From contig JBPCSQ010000028.1 in NCBI GenBank assembly GCA_051006995.1, forward strand, positions 137,616 to 201,615: a DNA stretch of 64,000 bases, written 5' to 3'. A program made the translations under genes and the position numbers. Source of the DNA: JAIQGF01 sp051006995. Lineage in GTDB: Bacteria; Acidobacteriota; Terriglobia; Terriglobales; Acidobacteriaceae. This document shows, piece after piece, positions 53,797 through 62,449 of the stretch. Position 1 is the stretch's first letter, and every line of letters starts with the position of its first letter. The notes beneath the pieces are model-generated. The model did not search any database. It saw only the letters and a list, made by a program, of their open reading frames with translations, and was not told where the DNA came from.

Positions 53797-55239
53797 TCAG
53801 CCTTTGCGCGCCCCTCGCGAGCTTTGCTCGCGATACTTCCACTGCCGGATATCCACAAAATGTCCAGCGATAGCGGCAGCGGCGGCCATCGCAGGACTCA
53901 CCAGATGGGTTCGCCCGCCGCGCCCCTGACGGCCCTCGAAGTTGCGATTGCTGGTGGAGGCGCAACGCTCTCCAGGCTGGAGCACATCCGGATTCATGCC
54001 CAGGCACATCGAGCAGCCGGACTCGCGCCATTCGAAGCCAGCAGCACGGAACATTTCATCCAGCCCCTCGCGCTCAGCCTCGGCCTTGATGGCCTGCGAT
54101 CCTGGGACGACCAGCGCGCGGACGCGCTTGTCCACGCGATAGCCGCAGACCACGCGCGCCGCGGCCCGCAAATCATCCAGGCGCGAATTGGTGCACGAAC
54201 CAATGAACACGCGGTCCACGGCAATGTCCTGGATCGGCGTCCCGGGCTTCAGATCCATGTAGTCCAGCGCCCGCTGCCATGCGGAACGCTCGGCTTCATC
54301 GGCCGCCGACTTCAACTCGGGCACCTGGCCGGTGACGGATGTCACCATCCCAGGGTTGGTGCCCCAGGTGACAAAGGGCGCCAGTTCGCCGGCGTCCATC
54401 TCAACGACGCGGTCGAACACCGCGTCATCGTCGGTGGGCAAAGTCCGCCACCAAGCAACCGCTTTGGCGAGATCGGGCCCTTGCGGGGCAAAGCGGCGGC
54501 CGCGCAGCCAGTTGTACGTAGTGTCATCGGGAGCGACCATGCCGGCGCGGGCACCCGATTCGATGCTCATGTTGCACAGCGTCATGCGCTCCGACATGGA
54601 GAGCGCCGCGACGGCTTCGCCGGCGTATTCAATCACGTGGCCGGCGCCGCCGCCGGTGCCGATCTGTCCGATGATCGCCAGCGCCAGATCTTTCGCGGTC
54701 ACGCCCTTTGGCAGCGCGCCGTGAACATGGACCTTCATGCCGCGCGGCTTGCGCTGCGGCAGGCATTGCGTCGCCAGAACATGCTCGACTTCCGAAGTGC
54801 CAATCCCGAAGGCCAGGGCACCGAAAGCGCCGTGCGTGCTGGTGTGGCTGTCGCCGCACACAATCGTCATGCCGGGCTGCGTCAGGCCAAGTTCCGGCCC
54901 GATGACGTGCACGATGCCCTGCTCGGGAGAATCGATGTCGTAAAGATGAATGCCGAATTCGGCGCTGTTGCGGCGCAGGGCATCGATCTGCTTGGCGGCA
55001 ATTGCGTCGGTAATCACGTTGCGCGGCGACGTGGTCGGGACATTGTGGTCCACGGTCGCAACCGTGCGTTCCGGGCGGCGGACGCGGCGCTTGGCGGCGC
55101 GCAGACCATCGAACGCCTGCGGCGAGGTGACCTCGTGCACCAGGTGAAGATCGATGTAGAGAAGCGCGGGTTCGCCCGGCGCCTGCCGAACGATGTGCTC
55201 GTCCCAGAGCTTGTCAAATAATGTGCGGGGTTGGCCCAT
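53797..55239 (-). CDS. leuC: 3-isopropylmalate dehydratase large subunit LeuC
   Basis: 480 residues. 4Fe-4S ligands are seen in VFIGSCTNSR and GCSMCLGMN; DGLRAAKRRVRRPE and CGDSHTSTHGAFGALAFGIGTSEVEHV are family blocks. Acts with LeuD. Starts 5 bp after leuB. Confidence 0.97.
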   Translation of the reverse strand: MGQPRTLFDKLWDEHIVRQAPGEPALLYIDLHLVHEVTSPQAFDGLRAAKRRVRRPERTVATVDHNVPTTSPRNVITDAIAAKQIDALRRNSAEFGIHLYDIDSPEQGIVHVIGPELGLTQPGMTIVCGDSHTSTHGAFGALAFGIGTSEVEHVLATQCLPQRKPRGMKVHVHGALPKGVTAKDLALAIIGQIGTGGGAGHVIEYAGEAVAALSMSERMTLCNMSIESGARAGMVAPDDTTYNWLRGRRFAPQGPDLAKAVAWWRTLPTDDDAVFDRVVEMDAGELAPFVTWGTNPGMVTSVTGQVPELKSAADEAERSAWQRALDYMDLKPGTPIQDIAVDRVFIGSCTNSRLDDLRAAARVVCGYRVDKRVRALVVPGSQAIKAEAEREGLDEMFRAAGFEWRESGCSMCLGMNPDVLQPGERCASTSNRNFEGRQGRGGRTHLVSPAMAAAAAIAGHFVDIRQWKYREQSSRGARKG

Positions 55240-55244
55240 GGAAT

Positions 55245-56348
55245 TCAGACCGCGTGATAAGCATAGCGGCGTTGCGCCACGTCGCCAAGGGCCTGCTCCA
55301 CGGCTGCGCCCATCTCCTCGGTGGAGACGGTCTGCGCGCCGCGCTCCCGCGCTAGGTCGGCGGTGCGGAAGCCGCGATCAAGCACCTCGGCAATCGCCTG
55401 CTCGATGTTGCAGGCGTCCTGTTCCAGTTTGCCCGTGTAGCGCAGTAACAGGGCCGCCGAAGCGATTGCGCCCAATGGGTTGGCGATGCCGCGCCCGGCG
55501 ATGTCCGGAGCCGAGCCGTGCACCGGCTCGAACAATCCAACCTTCCCGCCGATGCTGGCCGAGGCCAGCAGCCCGAGGGAGCCGCTGATCACCGCCGATT
55601 CGTCGGATAGCACATCGCCAAAAAGATTTTCTGTAAGGATGACGTCGAATCGCGCCGGGTTGGTGACCAGGTGCATGGCGCAGGCGTCCACGTACATGTG
55701 CTCCAGCATGACGTCAGAGTAGCCGCGGGCGACGCGCGTAACGGTGCTCCGCCAGAGCTGCGAAGTTTCCAGCACGTTGGCCTTGTCCACGGAAGTGACT
55801 TTGCGCCGCCGGGTGCGCGCCTGCTGGAAAGCGATGTGCGCGATGCGCTCGATCTCTTCGGCCGAGTAGCGCATGGTGTTGAATGCCATGGAACGGTCGT
55901 CGAGAAAGCCGCGCGGCTCGCCGAAATAAAGTCCGCCCAGCAACTCGCGGACGACGAGGATATCGGCGCCGCGCAGCACCTCCGGCCGCAGCGGCGAGCA
56001 GTTCGCAATCGCCTCGTAGGCCGCCGACGGACGCAGATTGGCGAAGGCGCCCAGCGCGCGGCGCAGCGCCAGCAGGCCGGTTTCCGGTTTGCGGTCGGGC
56101 GGCAGTGAATCGAATTCCGGCCCGCCCACCGCGCCCAGCAATACGGCGTCGGATTCCAGGGCAGCGTCGAGGGTCTGTGGGGGCAGGGGCTGCCCGAACT
56201 TGCGGATGGCGGCGCCGCCAACCAGTTCGGTGCGAAAACGAAAGTCGTAGCCGTGGACGTCGGCGACGGCGCGGAGTACGCGCACCGCTTCGCGCGTCAC
56301 TTCGACGCCGATGCCATCGCCGGGGAGCACTGTGATTTGAAGTCGCAT
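55245..56348 (-). CDS. leuB: 3-isopropylmalate dehydrogenase LeuB
   Basis: 367 residues from the ATG at 56348, 4 bp after leuA. NAD-dependent beta-decarboxylating dehydrogenase with GDGIGVEV, RELLGGLYFGEPRG, the catalytic Lys in SVDKANVLE and the SAPDIAGRGIANP block. A start at 56363 lies inside leuA and is less likely. Confidence 0.96.
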   Translation of the reverse strand: MRLQITVLPGDGIGVEVTREAVRVLRAVADVHGYDFRFRTELVGGAAIRKFGQPLPPQTLDAALESDAVLLGAVGGPEFDSLPPDRKPETGLLALRRALGAFANLRPSAAYEAIANCSPLRPEVLRGADILVVRELLGGLYFGEPRGFLDDRSMAFNTMRYSAEEIERIAHIAFQQARTRRRKVTSVDKANVLETSQLWRSTVTRVARGYSDVMLEHMYVDACAMHLVTNPARFDVILTENLFGDVLSDESAVISGSLGLLASASIGGKVGLFEPVHGSAPDIAGRGIANPLGAIASAALLLRYTGKLEQDACNIEQAIAEVLDRGFRTADLARERGAQTVSTEEMGAAVEQALGDVAQRRYAYHAV

Positions 56349-56352
56349 GGGT

Positions 56353-57555
56353 TCAGTCGCCAAAAGCCTGGGCCGCTCCCGCGGCCGGCGTCACGGCACG
56401 CATGCCGCGCCGTGGCAGCAGGGAAATCAAATCGCGGTCGTAAATATTTTTCTTGCGGTCGGCAAGATCGGTGAAGCCCTTGTACGCGGCATCGAGTTCC
56501 GCGGGGCTGAGGCGGTGCCCCAGTTCCTCGTAGCGGCGCGACAGGGCGTGGCGCCCGGAATGCTTGCCGAGCACGATCCGGTTCGACGCCAACCCGACGG
56601 ATTCCGGAGTCATGATCTCGTAGCACAGCGGATTGCTGAGCACGCCGTGCTGGTGAATGCCGGCCTCGTGCGCGAAGGCATTGCAGCCGACGATCGCCTT
56701 GTTGGGCTGAACGGCAAAACCGAGAATGGAAGAAAGCGCCTGGCTGGCCGGGCAAATCTGCTCGGCTCGGATGGCGGTGGTGAACGGCATGCGGTCGGCG
56801 CGGACGCGAAGCGCCATCACGATCTCTTCCAGCGCGGCGTTGCCGGCGCGCTCGCCGATGCCATTCATGGTGCACTCCACCTGCCGCGCGCCTGCTTCGA
56901 TAGCGGCCAAGCTGTTGGCCACGGCAAGCCCAAGGTCATTGTGGCAGTGCACCGAGATGGTGACGTTCTCAATTCCCGGCACGCGCTCGCGGATGGTGGT
57001 GATCAGCCTGGTGAATTCCGACGGAATGGTGTAACCGACGGTGTCAGGGATATTGAGCGTGGTGGCGCCGGCTTCGATCACCGCCTGCAGTACGGAGCAC
57101 AGGAAGTCCGGATCGGAGCGCGTGGCGTCCTCGGGAGAAAATTCGACGTCCTCACACAAGGTGCGGGCATAGCTCACCGCCTCGTGTGCCTGCTGGAGCG
57201 CCTCGGCGCGGGAGATCTTCAGCTTGTACTGCAGGTGGATGTCGGAGGTGGCGAGGAAGACGTGAATGCGGGGGCGCTCGGCTTCGGTGATGGCTTCCCA
57301 GGCGCGGTCAATGTCCTTGCGGGTGCAGCGGGCCAGGGCGGCGATGACCGGGCGGCGAATGCGGCGCGCCACCGCGCGCACGGCGTTGAAATCGCCTTCC
57401 GAAGCGATGGGAAAGCCCGCCTCGATGACGTCCACATTCAGGCGATCGAGTTGCTCGGCCACGAGCAGCTTCTCTTCCAGGTTCATGCTGCAGCCGGGGG
57501 ACTGCTCGCCGTCGCGGAGGGTAGTATCGAAAACACGAATGCGGTTGTCGTTCAC
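56353..57555 (-). CDS. leuA: 2-isopropylmalate synthase LeuA, short form lacking most of the regulatory domain
   Basis: 400 residues from a GTG preceded by AGGAGG. Catalytic TIM barrel: DTTLRDGEQSPG, HCHNDLGLAVANS and GERAGNAALEEIVMAL, followed by a LeuA-type subdomain with GKHSGRHAL. The protein then stops about 110-120 residues before the usual end: the C-terminal LeuA dimer domain that binds leucine is absent. The length also suits homocitrate or citramalate synthases, but the leuBCD context favours leucine. Confidence 0.9.
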   Translation of the reverse strand: MNDNRIRVFDTTLRDGEQSPGCSMNLEEKLLVAEQLDRLNVDVIEAGFPIASEGDFNAVRAVARRIRRPVIAALARCTRKDIDRAWEAITEAERPRIHVFLATSDIHLQYKLKISRAEALQQAHEAVSYARTLCEDVEFSPEDATRSDPDFLCSVLQAVIEAGATTLNIPDTVGYTIPSEFTRLITTIRERVPGIENVTISVHCHNDLGLAVANSLAAIEAGARQVECTMNGIGERAGNAALEEIVMALRVRADRMPFTTAIRAEQICPASQALSSILGFAVQPNKAIVGCNAFAHEAGIHQHGVLSNPLCYEIMTPESVGLASNRIVLGKHSGRHALSRRYEELGHRLSPAELDAAYKGFTDLADRKKNIYDRDLISLLPRRGMRAVTPAAGAAQAFGD

Positions 57556-57686
57556 TGCGCCTCCTTCAAATTGTGTGCAGATCACACCTCGATGTGCGAG
57601 GCGACTCAGATGCACGTGATGCGGTCGATTGCATCGCACATCCTATTCGCCCCAGCCGCCCAAATTCCAAGTTATAATTCTTTTCG

Positions 57687-57714
57687 TTACCATTAGGTTT
57701 TTTGATGGCATAAT
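57687..57714 (+). promoter_or_regulatory. LysR-type operator overlapping the LysR-gene promoter
   Basis: TACCAT-N11-ATGGCA (57688-57710) is an imperfect palindrome with the T-N11-A core typical of LysR binding sites. Overlapping it, TTACCA and CATAAT are 16 bp apart and could be the regulator's own -35/-10. The site lies about 130 bp upstream of leuA and 45 bp upstream of the LysR start, as expected for divergent control. Confidence 0.6.
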
Positions 57715-57754
57715 CTGAGGTCGTCCGCCGCCAAACATTGGCGAATGATCTGGA

Positions 57755-58672
57755 ATGGACCTTTTTGCCCTGGAAGTCTTCGTCACGGTGGCGCGCGAGG
57801 GCAGTTTCTCGCGCGCGGCGGAAAAGCTGTATCGCACGCAGCCGGCCGTAAGCCAGGCAATCCGCAAGCTGGAGAACGAACTCGGAGAGCCGCTGTTCGA
57901 CCGCTCCTCGCGTAACGGCCACCTCACCGACGCCGGGCGCGTCCTGCACGAGTACGCGCAGAAGCTGCTGAACCTGCGCGGAGAAGCTGCGGCGGCGCTG
58001 GTGGAATTGCGCGAGATGCGCAAGGGCAAGCTGGTGATCGCGGCCAACGAATATACCTGCCTGTATCTCCTGCCAGTGTTGTCGGAATTCCGCCGCCTCT
58101 ACCCGCTGGTAAAGACCGTGGTGCAGCGCTCGCTGGCCAGCCGCATTTCGCAGCACATCCTGGAGCACGACGTCGAGCTGGGGGTGTTGTCATTCAATCC
58201 GGAAGATCCGCTGCTGCGCAGCACGGTGGTGTATCGCGACGAGTTGGCGTTCGTCGTTTATCCCCATCATCCGCTCGCCAAGGCGAAGCAGGTGCGAATC
58301 AAGCAGCTGGGAGTGGAATCTTTTGTCGCGCACCACGTGCCGTCGCCGTACCGCGCCAAGGTGATCCAGGCGTTCAAGCGGCGCAAGACGCCCTTGAACA
58401 TGGACGCGGAGCTGCCGACCATCGAGGCCATTAAGAAGTTCGTGATGCTGGAAAACGGTGTCGCGCTGGTGCCCGCCCTCACCGTGGAAACGGAGCTGCG
58501 GCAGGGCGACCTGGTGCACATTCCCGTCGGAGACCTGAAGCTGGAGCGCCGGCTGCGCATCGTCTATCGCAAGAGCGCGAGCCTATCGCACGCCGCGCGT
58601 ATGTTCCTGAAAGTGGCGGAGAGCATGACGTCGCTCGACAGCGGCCGCTACCTGTTCCAGTCGGAGCGTTAA
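57755..58672 (+). CDS. LysR-family transcriptional regulator
   Basis: 305 residues. The N-terminal winged helix reads LEVFVTVAREGSFSRAAEKLYRTQPAVSQAIRKLE; the effector domain follows from about 90. It is divergent from leuABCD and a LysR-type site lies between them, so control of leucine synthesis by a pathway intermediate such as isopropylmalate is plausible. The effector is not determined. Confidence 0.92.
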   Translation: MDLFALEVFVTVAREGSFSRAAEKLYRTQPAVSQAIRKLENELGEPLFDRSSRNGHLTDAGRVLHEYAQKLLNLRGEAAAALVELREMRKGKLVIAANEYTCLYLLPVLSEFRRLYPLVKTVVQRSLASRISQHILEHDVELGVLSFNPEDPLLRSTVVYRDELAFVVYPHHPLAKAKQVRIKQLGVESFVAHHVPSPYRAKVIQAFKRRKTPLNMDAELPTIEAIKKFVMLENGVALVPALTVETELRQGDLVHIPVGDLKLERRLRIVYRKSASLSHAARMFLKVAESMTSLDSGRYLFQSER

Positions 58673-58680
58673 GCGGAGGC

Positions 58681-59133
58681 TCAGGCAAGCTGCGAGGGAA
58701 CTGTGGCCATGACTTTGCGGCCGCCGGCGGCGGCAACTTCCTCGGCGGTCTCGTCAATGTCCTTGGGCGGAAAGTACACGCCCCAGAAGCTGTTGTCGCC
58801 GGCATCGAGCTCGATGCCGTAGTCGCACGCATCTCTGGGATTGATCCAGCAGACGCGCGCGCCGGCGAAGTGCCGCGCGGCCTTGACCGTGACCGTCAGG
58901 CGAGTGCCAGGCCGTAGGGGCGAGGGCAGCGGGGCAATGCGGACGCGGGCGCCGTGCTTGCTGACCACCTCGGTCTGGCCATCCACCTCGAAGCTTTGCC
59001 CGTCAGCAAGGGTCCCGCGTAGGACTACCGGGATGGTGAGCTTGACGCGCGCGCTGCGGCGGCGCCGCGTCTTTGGTTGCGGCTTCGACGGTGGCACGCT
59101 CGGCAGTTTCTGATGTCGCGCGCCGAATAGCAA
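58681..59133 (-). CDS. PilZ-domain protein
   Basis: 150 residues, one PilZ beta-barrel with an Arg-rich N-terminal stretch (RRRRSARVKLTIPVVLRG) as the c-di-GMP-binding RxxxR region. The second motif, normally D/NxSxxG, reads VVSKHGAR, so binding may be weakened. Function as an effector of motility or polysaccharide is unknown. Confidence 0.75.
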   Translation of the reverse strand: MLFGARHQKLPSVPPSKPQPKTRRRRSARVKLTIPVVLRGTLADGQSFEVDGQTEVVSKHGARVRIAPLPSPLRPGTRLTVTVKAARHFAGARVCWINPRDACDYGIELDAGDNSFWGVYFPPKDIDETAEEVAAAGGRKVMATVPSQLA

Positions 59134-59170
59134 GTAACTTTCGATACACCGCCGTGTGCCGGCTTTCGAG

Positions 59171-62100
59171 TTAGCGTGCTCCTCCCGGAATCGTCAACGT
59201 CGGCACTCCCGATTTCTTCATCAGGTCGTTGAGCGCCGGTACCTCGGTAGCGAGCACGCCATGCCAGAGCTTGAGCTGCTCCTGCAGCTTCCCGTTCAGC
59301 ATGTCGTACACGGCGTACTGAGACTTCGTGGGCGCAGCGTCAGCCTCGATCGTGTGGCTGATCGAATCGAACTGCTCGTTGAGCTGGATGGGATAGCGCA
59401 GGCTGCCTTCCGAGCTCTTCATCTTGACCTGCATGAGCTGCTCTTCGATCGGCGTCATCTTCTTATCCAGCGCATCCGCAGCGGCGACGACGGGCTTGGC
59501 CTGCGCGCTGTCGCCGGCCCACTTCTTCAGAGTCACCAGCTCGGCGCGAAGCTCGCGTATCTGATTGACCGCCGTGTGCAGCTCGTTGTTACGTTCGCTG
59601 ATCTTCATGGAAAGCTCGAACTCTTTCTGGAGATCAGCGGCGGGGACGTTCTTCACGCGTGGATCAATCAGCAGTTCGAAGGGAACGGTCTGAGTGAACG
59701 ATCCAGCCGTCAGCTTGACCGTGTAGTGGCCGGGCAAAGCCAGCGGGCCGAGCGGTCCATTGCCGGGGTAAAAGGCGCCGGGAATTTTCACCGGCGGCTC
59801 ATAGCGAAGGTCCCAGGGGAAGCGGTTCATCCCGGCCTCGGCGGGGATGGTCTCCTTCGGCACCTCGAGATCGGGCCACTCCGGAGGCTGCGCGCCGGCG
59901 GTTTTCTTTTCCACGCTGGACATGTGCCGCACCAGCTTGCCCTGCGCGTCAAAGAAATCGAGCGTGACCTCTTCCTTCGGTTTGGCCGCGAAATAATAGT
60001 CAATCATCGCGCCCTTCGGCGGGTTTTCGCCCACCGGGCCGCGGCGATCAATCTGATCGGGGTAATGCAGGCGCAGCGCCGGTTCCGGCTTGTAGAGGAT
60101 GGCTTGCAGGCCCGCGGTTTGCGCGCTCAGCTGTCGCAGGGGCGTGATGTCGTCCAGAATCCAGAACGAGCGCCCGTGGGTAGCGACCACCAGGTCATTG
60201 TCGTGCACTACCAGGTCATGAATGGGCGACATGGGCAGGTTCAATTGCAGTGATTGCCAGTGCGCGCCGTCGTCCCATGAAGCGTAGACACCGCGCTCCG
60301 TGCCGGCGAACAACAACCCCTTGCGGCCCGGATCCTCACGCACAGACCGGACGTAGGCATTCTCCGGAATTCCAGCGACGATCATCGTCCAGGTTTTTCC
60401 GAAATCGGTGGTCTTATAGATGTACGGCCGCTGGTCGTCGAGCTTGTGGCGGTCCACGGCGGCGTACGCTGTGCCCGCGTCGTGCGGCGAGGGATCGATG
60501 ATAGAGACCATGCTCCATTCCGGCAGCGCCTTGGGCGTGACGTTCGCCCACGTCTTCCCGTCATCGCGAGTGAGCTGGATCAATCCATCGTCGGTTCCGG
60601 CCCAGATTTGGCCTTTTTGCACCGGCGATTCCGCCAGCGCAAAGATGGTGTCGTAATACTCGACGCTGGTGATATCCAGCGTGATGGGGCCGCCGGAGGG
60701 CTGCTGCTTGCTCTTGTCGTTGCGCGTCAGGTCAGGGCTGATCGGCGTCCAACTCATCCCGGCGTCGTTGCTCTTGTACACGCGATTCCCGGAGGTATAC
60801 ATCGCAGTCGGATCGTGCCGCGAGATGAACAGGGGCGAAGTCCAGTTGAAGCGATAGACGTCGAGGTCCACCGCGCCGTGGCCGGACACATCGAGCGGCC
60901 AAACGGAAAGGTCCTGATACTGCTGTGTGCGCTTGTCGAACCGGAAGACGGTGGCTTCGTTGTCGCCGTACATGATGTTCGGATCGCGCGGGTCGGGCGC
61001 GATGAAGCCGGTCTCGCCGCCGAAGGCCAGCCAGTTCCAGCGGCCGATGACGCCGTCATCGCTGTAGCTCTGGATGGCAACGCTGCTGTTGTCCTGCTGC
61101 GCGCCGTAAACGATGTACGGGAACTGCGAGTCGGTGATGACGTGATAGAACTGCGCCGTCGGTTGGTTGTACTGCGTGCTCCAGGTCTGACCGCCGTCGA
61201 GGCTGATGTCGGCGCCGCCGTCGTTGCCGTTAATCAAACTCCTGGGATTCTTCGGGTCAATCCACAGGCCGTGATGATCGCCATGAGGCGCCGGCAGCAG
61301 GGTGAAGGTCTTCGCGCCATCCACGGAGCGGAAGGCGCCGGTGTTGAGCACGTACACCGTGTCGGCCGCCGCCGGATCGGCGAAAATGTGCGTGAAGTAC
61401 CAGGCGCGCTGGCGATAGCGCTCGTCGTCATTGACGCGAGTCCAGGTATCGCCGCCGTTTTCAGAGCGGTAGATACCACCTTCCTTGGCCTCAATCAGCG
61501 CGTACACGCGGTTGGAATCGGCGCCAGAGACCGTCACCCCGATGCGCCCCAGTGGGCCCGCCGGCAGGCCGTGCCCTTCCAGACGCTTCCAAGTCGCGCC
61601 CCCATCGGTGGAGCGATACAGCCCGCTGCCCGGGCCGCCGCTGTTCAAGCTCCACGGCGTGCGGTACACCTCCCACATTGCGGCGAACAGGGTCTGCGGA
61701 TTGTGCGGGTCAAAGACAACGTCAATGCCGCCGGTCTTATCGTTGACGTACAACACCTTCTGCCAGGTCACGCCGCCATCGAGCGTGCGAAAAATTCCGC
61801 GCTCAGAGCTGGCCGCGTACACGTGGCCGAGGGCAGCCACGAAGGCAATATTAGGATTCGCGGGATGGACGATGACCGCGCCGATCTGGCGCGAGTCTCG
61901 CAGGCCTACATTCTTCCACGAGCGGCCGCCGTCCACGGTCTTCCACACGCCATCGCCATAGGTGATGTTGCCGCGGATACATGCCTCGCCAGTCCCGATG
62001 TAAATCGTGTTGTGGTCGGATTCGGAGACGGCGATGGAGCCAATGGAGGAAATAGGTTCCTTGTCGGTGAGCGGCTTCCAGTTCGCGCCCGCGTCAATGG

Positions 62101-62302
62101 TCTTCCACACTCCGCCGGCAACTCCTCCGAAGTAGAAGACGTTCGGGTCCCCGGGAACGCCGCTGACGGCCAGCACGCGCCCACCACGGTAGGGGCCGAT
62201 GCCGCGCCATTTCATGCCGCTGAACAGCGCCGTGTTGTAGGTTTGGGCAAACAGAGTTGGGGCAAACAGAAGGACCAACAGGACTGCGAATCGACGTGCC
62301 AT
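59171..62302 (-). CDS. Exported VPS10/BNR-repeat protein
   Basis: 1043 residues. Signal peptide RFAVLLVLLFAPTLFAQ. More than ten Asp-box/BNR units are seen (KTIDAGANWKPL, KTVDGGRSWKN, RTLDGGVTWQK, RSTDGGATWK, RSENGGDTWTR, SLDGGQTWS, KSNDAGMSWTP), forming beta-propellers. A ~300-residue non-repeat C-terminal part follows. Often named glycosyl hydrolase or sortilin-like, but no catalytic residues can be claimed. Very common in Acidobacteriota. The start at 62302 is chosen because the signal peptide begins there. Confidence 0.9.
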   Translation of the reverse strand: MARRFAVLLVLLFAPTLFAQTYNTALFSGMKWRGIGPYRGGRVLAVSGVPGDPNVFYFGGVAGGVWKTIDAGANWKPLTDKEPISSIGSIAVSESDHNTIYIGTGEACIRGNITYGDGVWKTVDGGRSWKNVGLRDSRQIGAVIVHPANPNIAFVAALGHVYAASSERGIFRTLDGGVTWQKVLYVNDKTGGIDVVFDPHNPQTLFAAMWEVYRTPWSLNSGGPGSGLYRSTDGGATWKRLEGHGLPAGPLGRIGVTVSGADSNRVYALIEAKEGGIYRSENGGDTWTRVNDDERYRQRAWYFTHIFADPAAADTVYVLNTGAFRSVDGAKTFTLLPAPHGDHHGLWIDPKNPRSLINGNDGGADISLDGGQTWSTQYNQPTAQFYHVITDSQFPYIVYGAQQDNSSVAIQSYSDDGVIGRWNWLAFGGETGFIAPDPRDPNIMYGDNEATVFRFDKRTQQYQDLSVWPLDVSGHGAVDLDVYRFNWTSPLFISRHDPTAMYTSGNRVYKSNDAGMSWTPISPDLTRNDKSKQQPSGGPITLDITSVEYYDTIFALAESPVQKGQIWAGTDDGLIQLTRDDGKTWANVTPKALPEWSMVSIIDPSPHDAGTAYAAVDRHKLDDQRPYIYKTTDFGKTWTMIVAGIPENAYVRSVREDPGRKGLLFAGTERGVYASWDDGAHWQSLQLNLPMSPIHDLVVHDNDLVVATHGRSFWILDDITPLRQLSAQTAGLQAILYKPEPALRLHYPDQIDRRGPVGENPPKGAMIDYYFAAKPKEEVTLDFFDAQGKLVRHMSSVEKKTAGAQPPEWPDLEVPKETIPAEAGMNRFPWDLRYEPPVKIPGAFYPGNGPLGPLALPGHYTVKLTAGSFTQTVPFELLIDPRVKNVPAADLQKEFELSMKISERNNELHTAVNQIRELRAELVTLKKWAGDSAQAKPVVAAADALDKKMTPIEEQLMQVKMKSSEGSLRYPIQLNEQFDSISHTIEADAAPTKSQYAVYDMLNGKLQEQLKLWHGVLATEVPALNDLMKKSGVPTLTIPGGAR

Positions 62303-62391
62303 GCTCGCGCGGCCTCCCCACAAATTCGGAGGAGCATCGTAACACGAGCCTCGGCGTGGCCGGCACGCTGGAACGAATTGCGGCTGAGCTG

Positions 62392-62421
62392 AAAAAATCC
62401 CGGCCCGAAGTCCGGGCCGGG
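62392..62421 (-). terminator. Intrinsic terminator after the nine-heme cytochrome gene
   Basis: On the minus strand a 9-bp perfect GC stem (CCCGGCCCG / CGGGCCGGG, loop GACTT) is followed by ATTTTTT. It ends the cytochrome transcript before the BNR gene. Confidence 0.85.
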
Positions 62422-62449
62422 TTCAGGAGTATCACGGACGTCGAAGAAA

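Noticed and set aside
60446..62392. 648-residue plus-strand frame opposite the BNR protein
   Set aside because: Antisense shadow: low-complexity Ala/Arg/Val protein without motifs, opposite a protein with regular Asp-box repeats.
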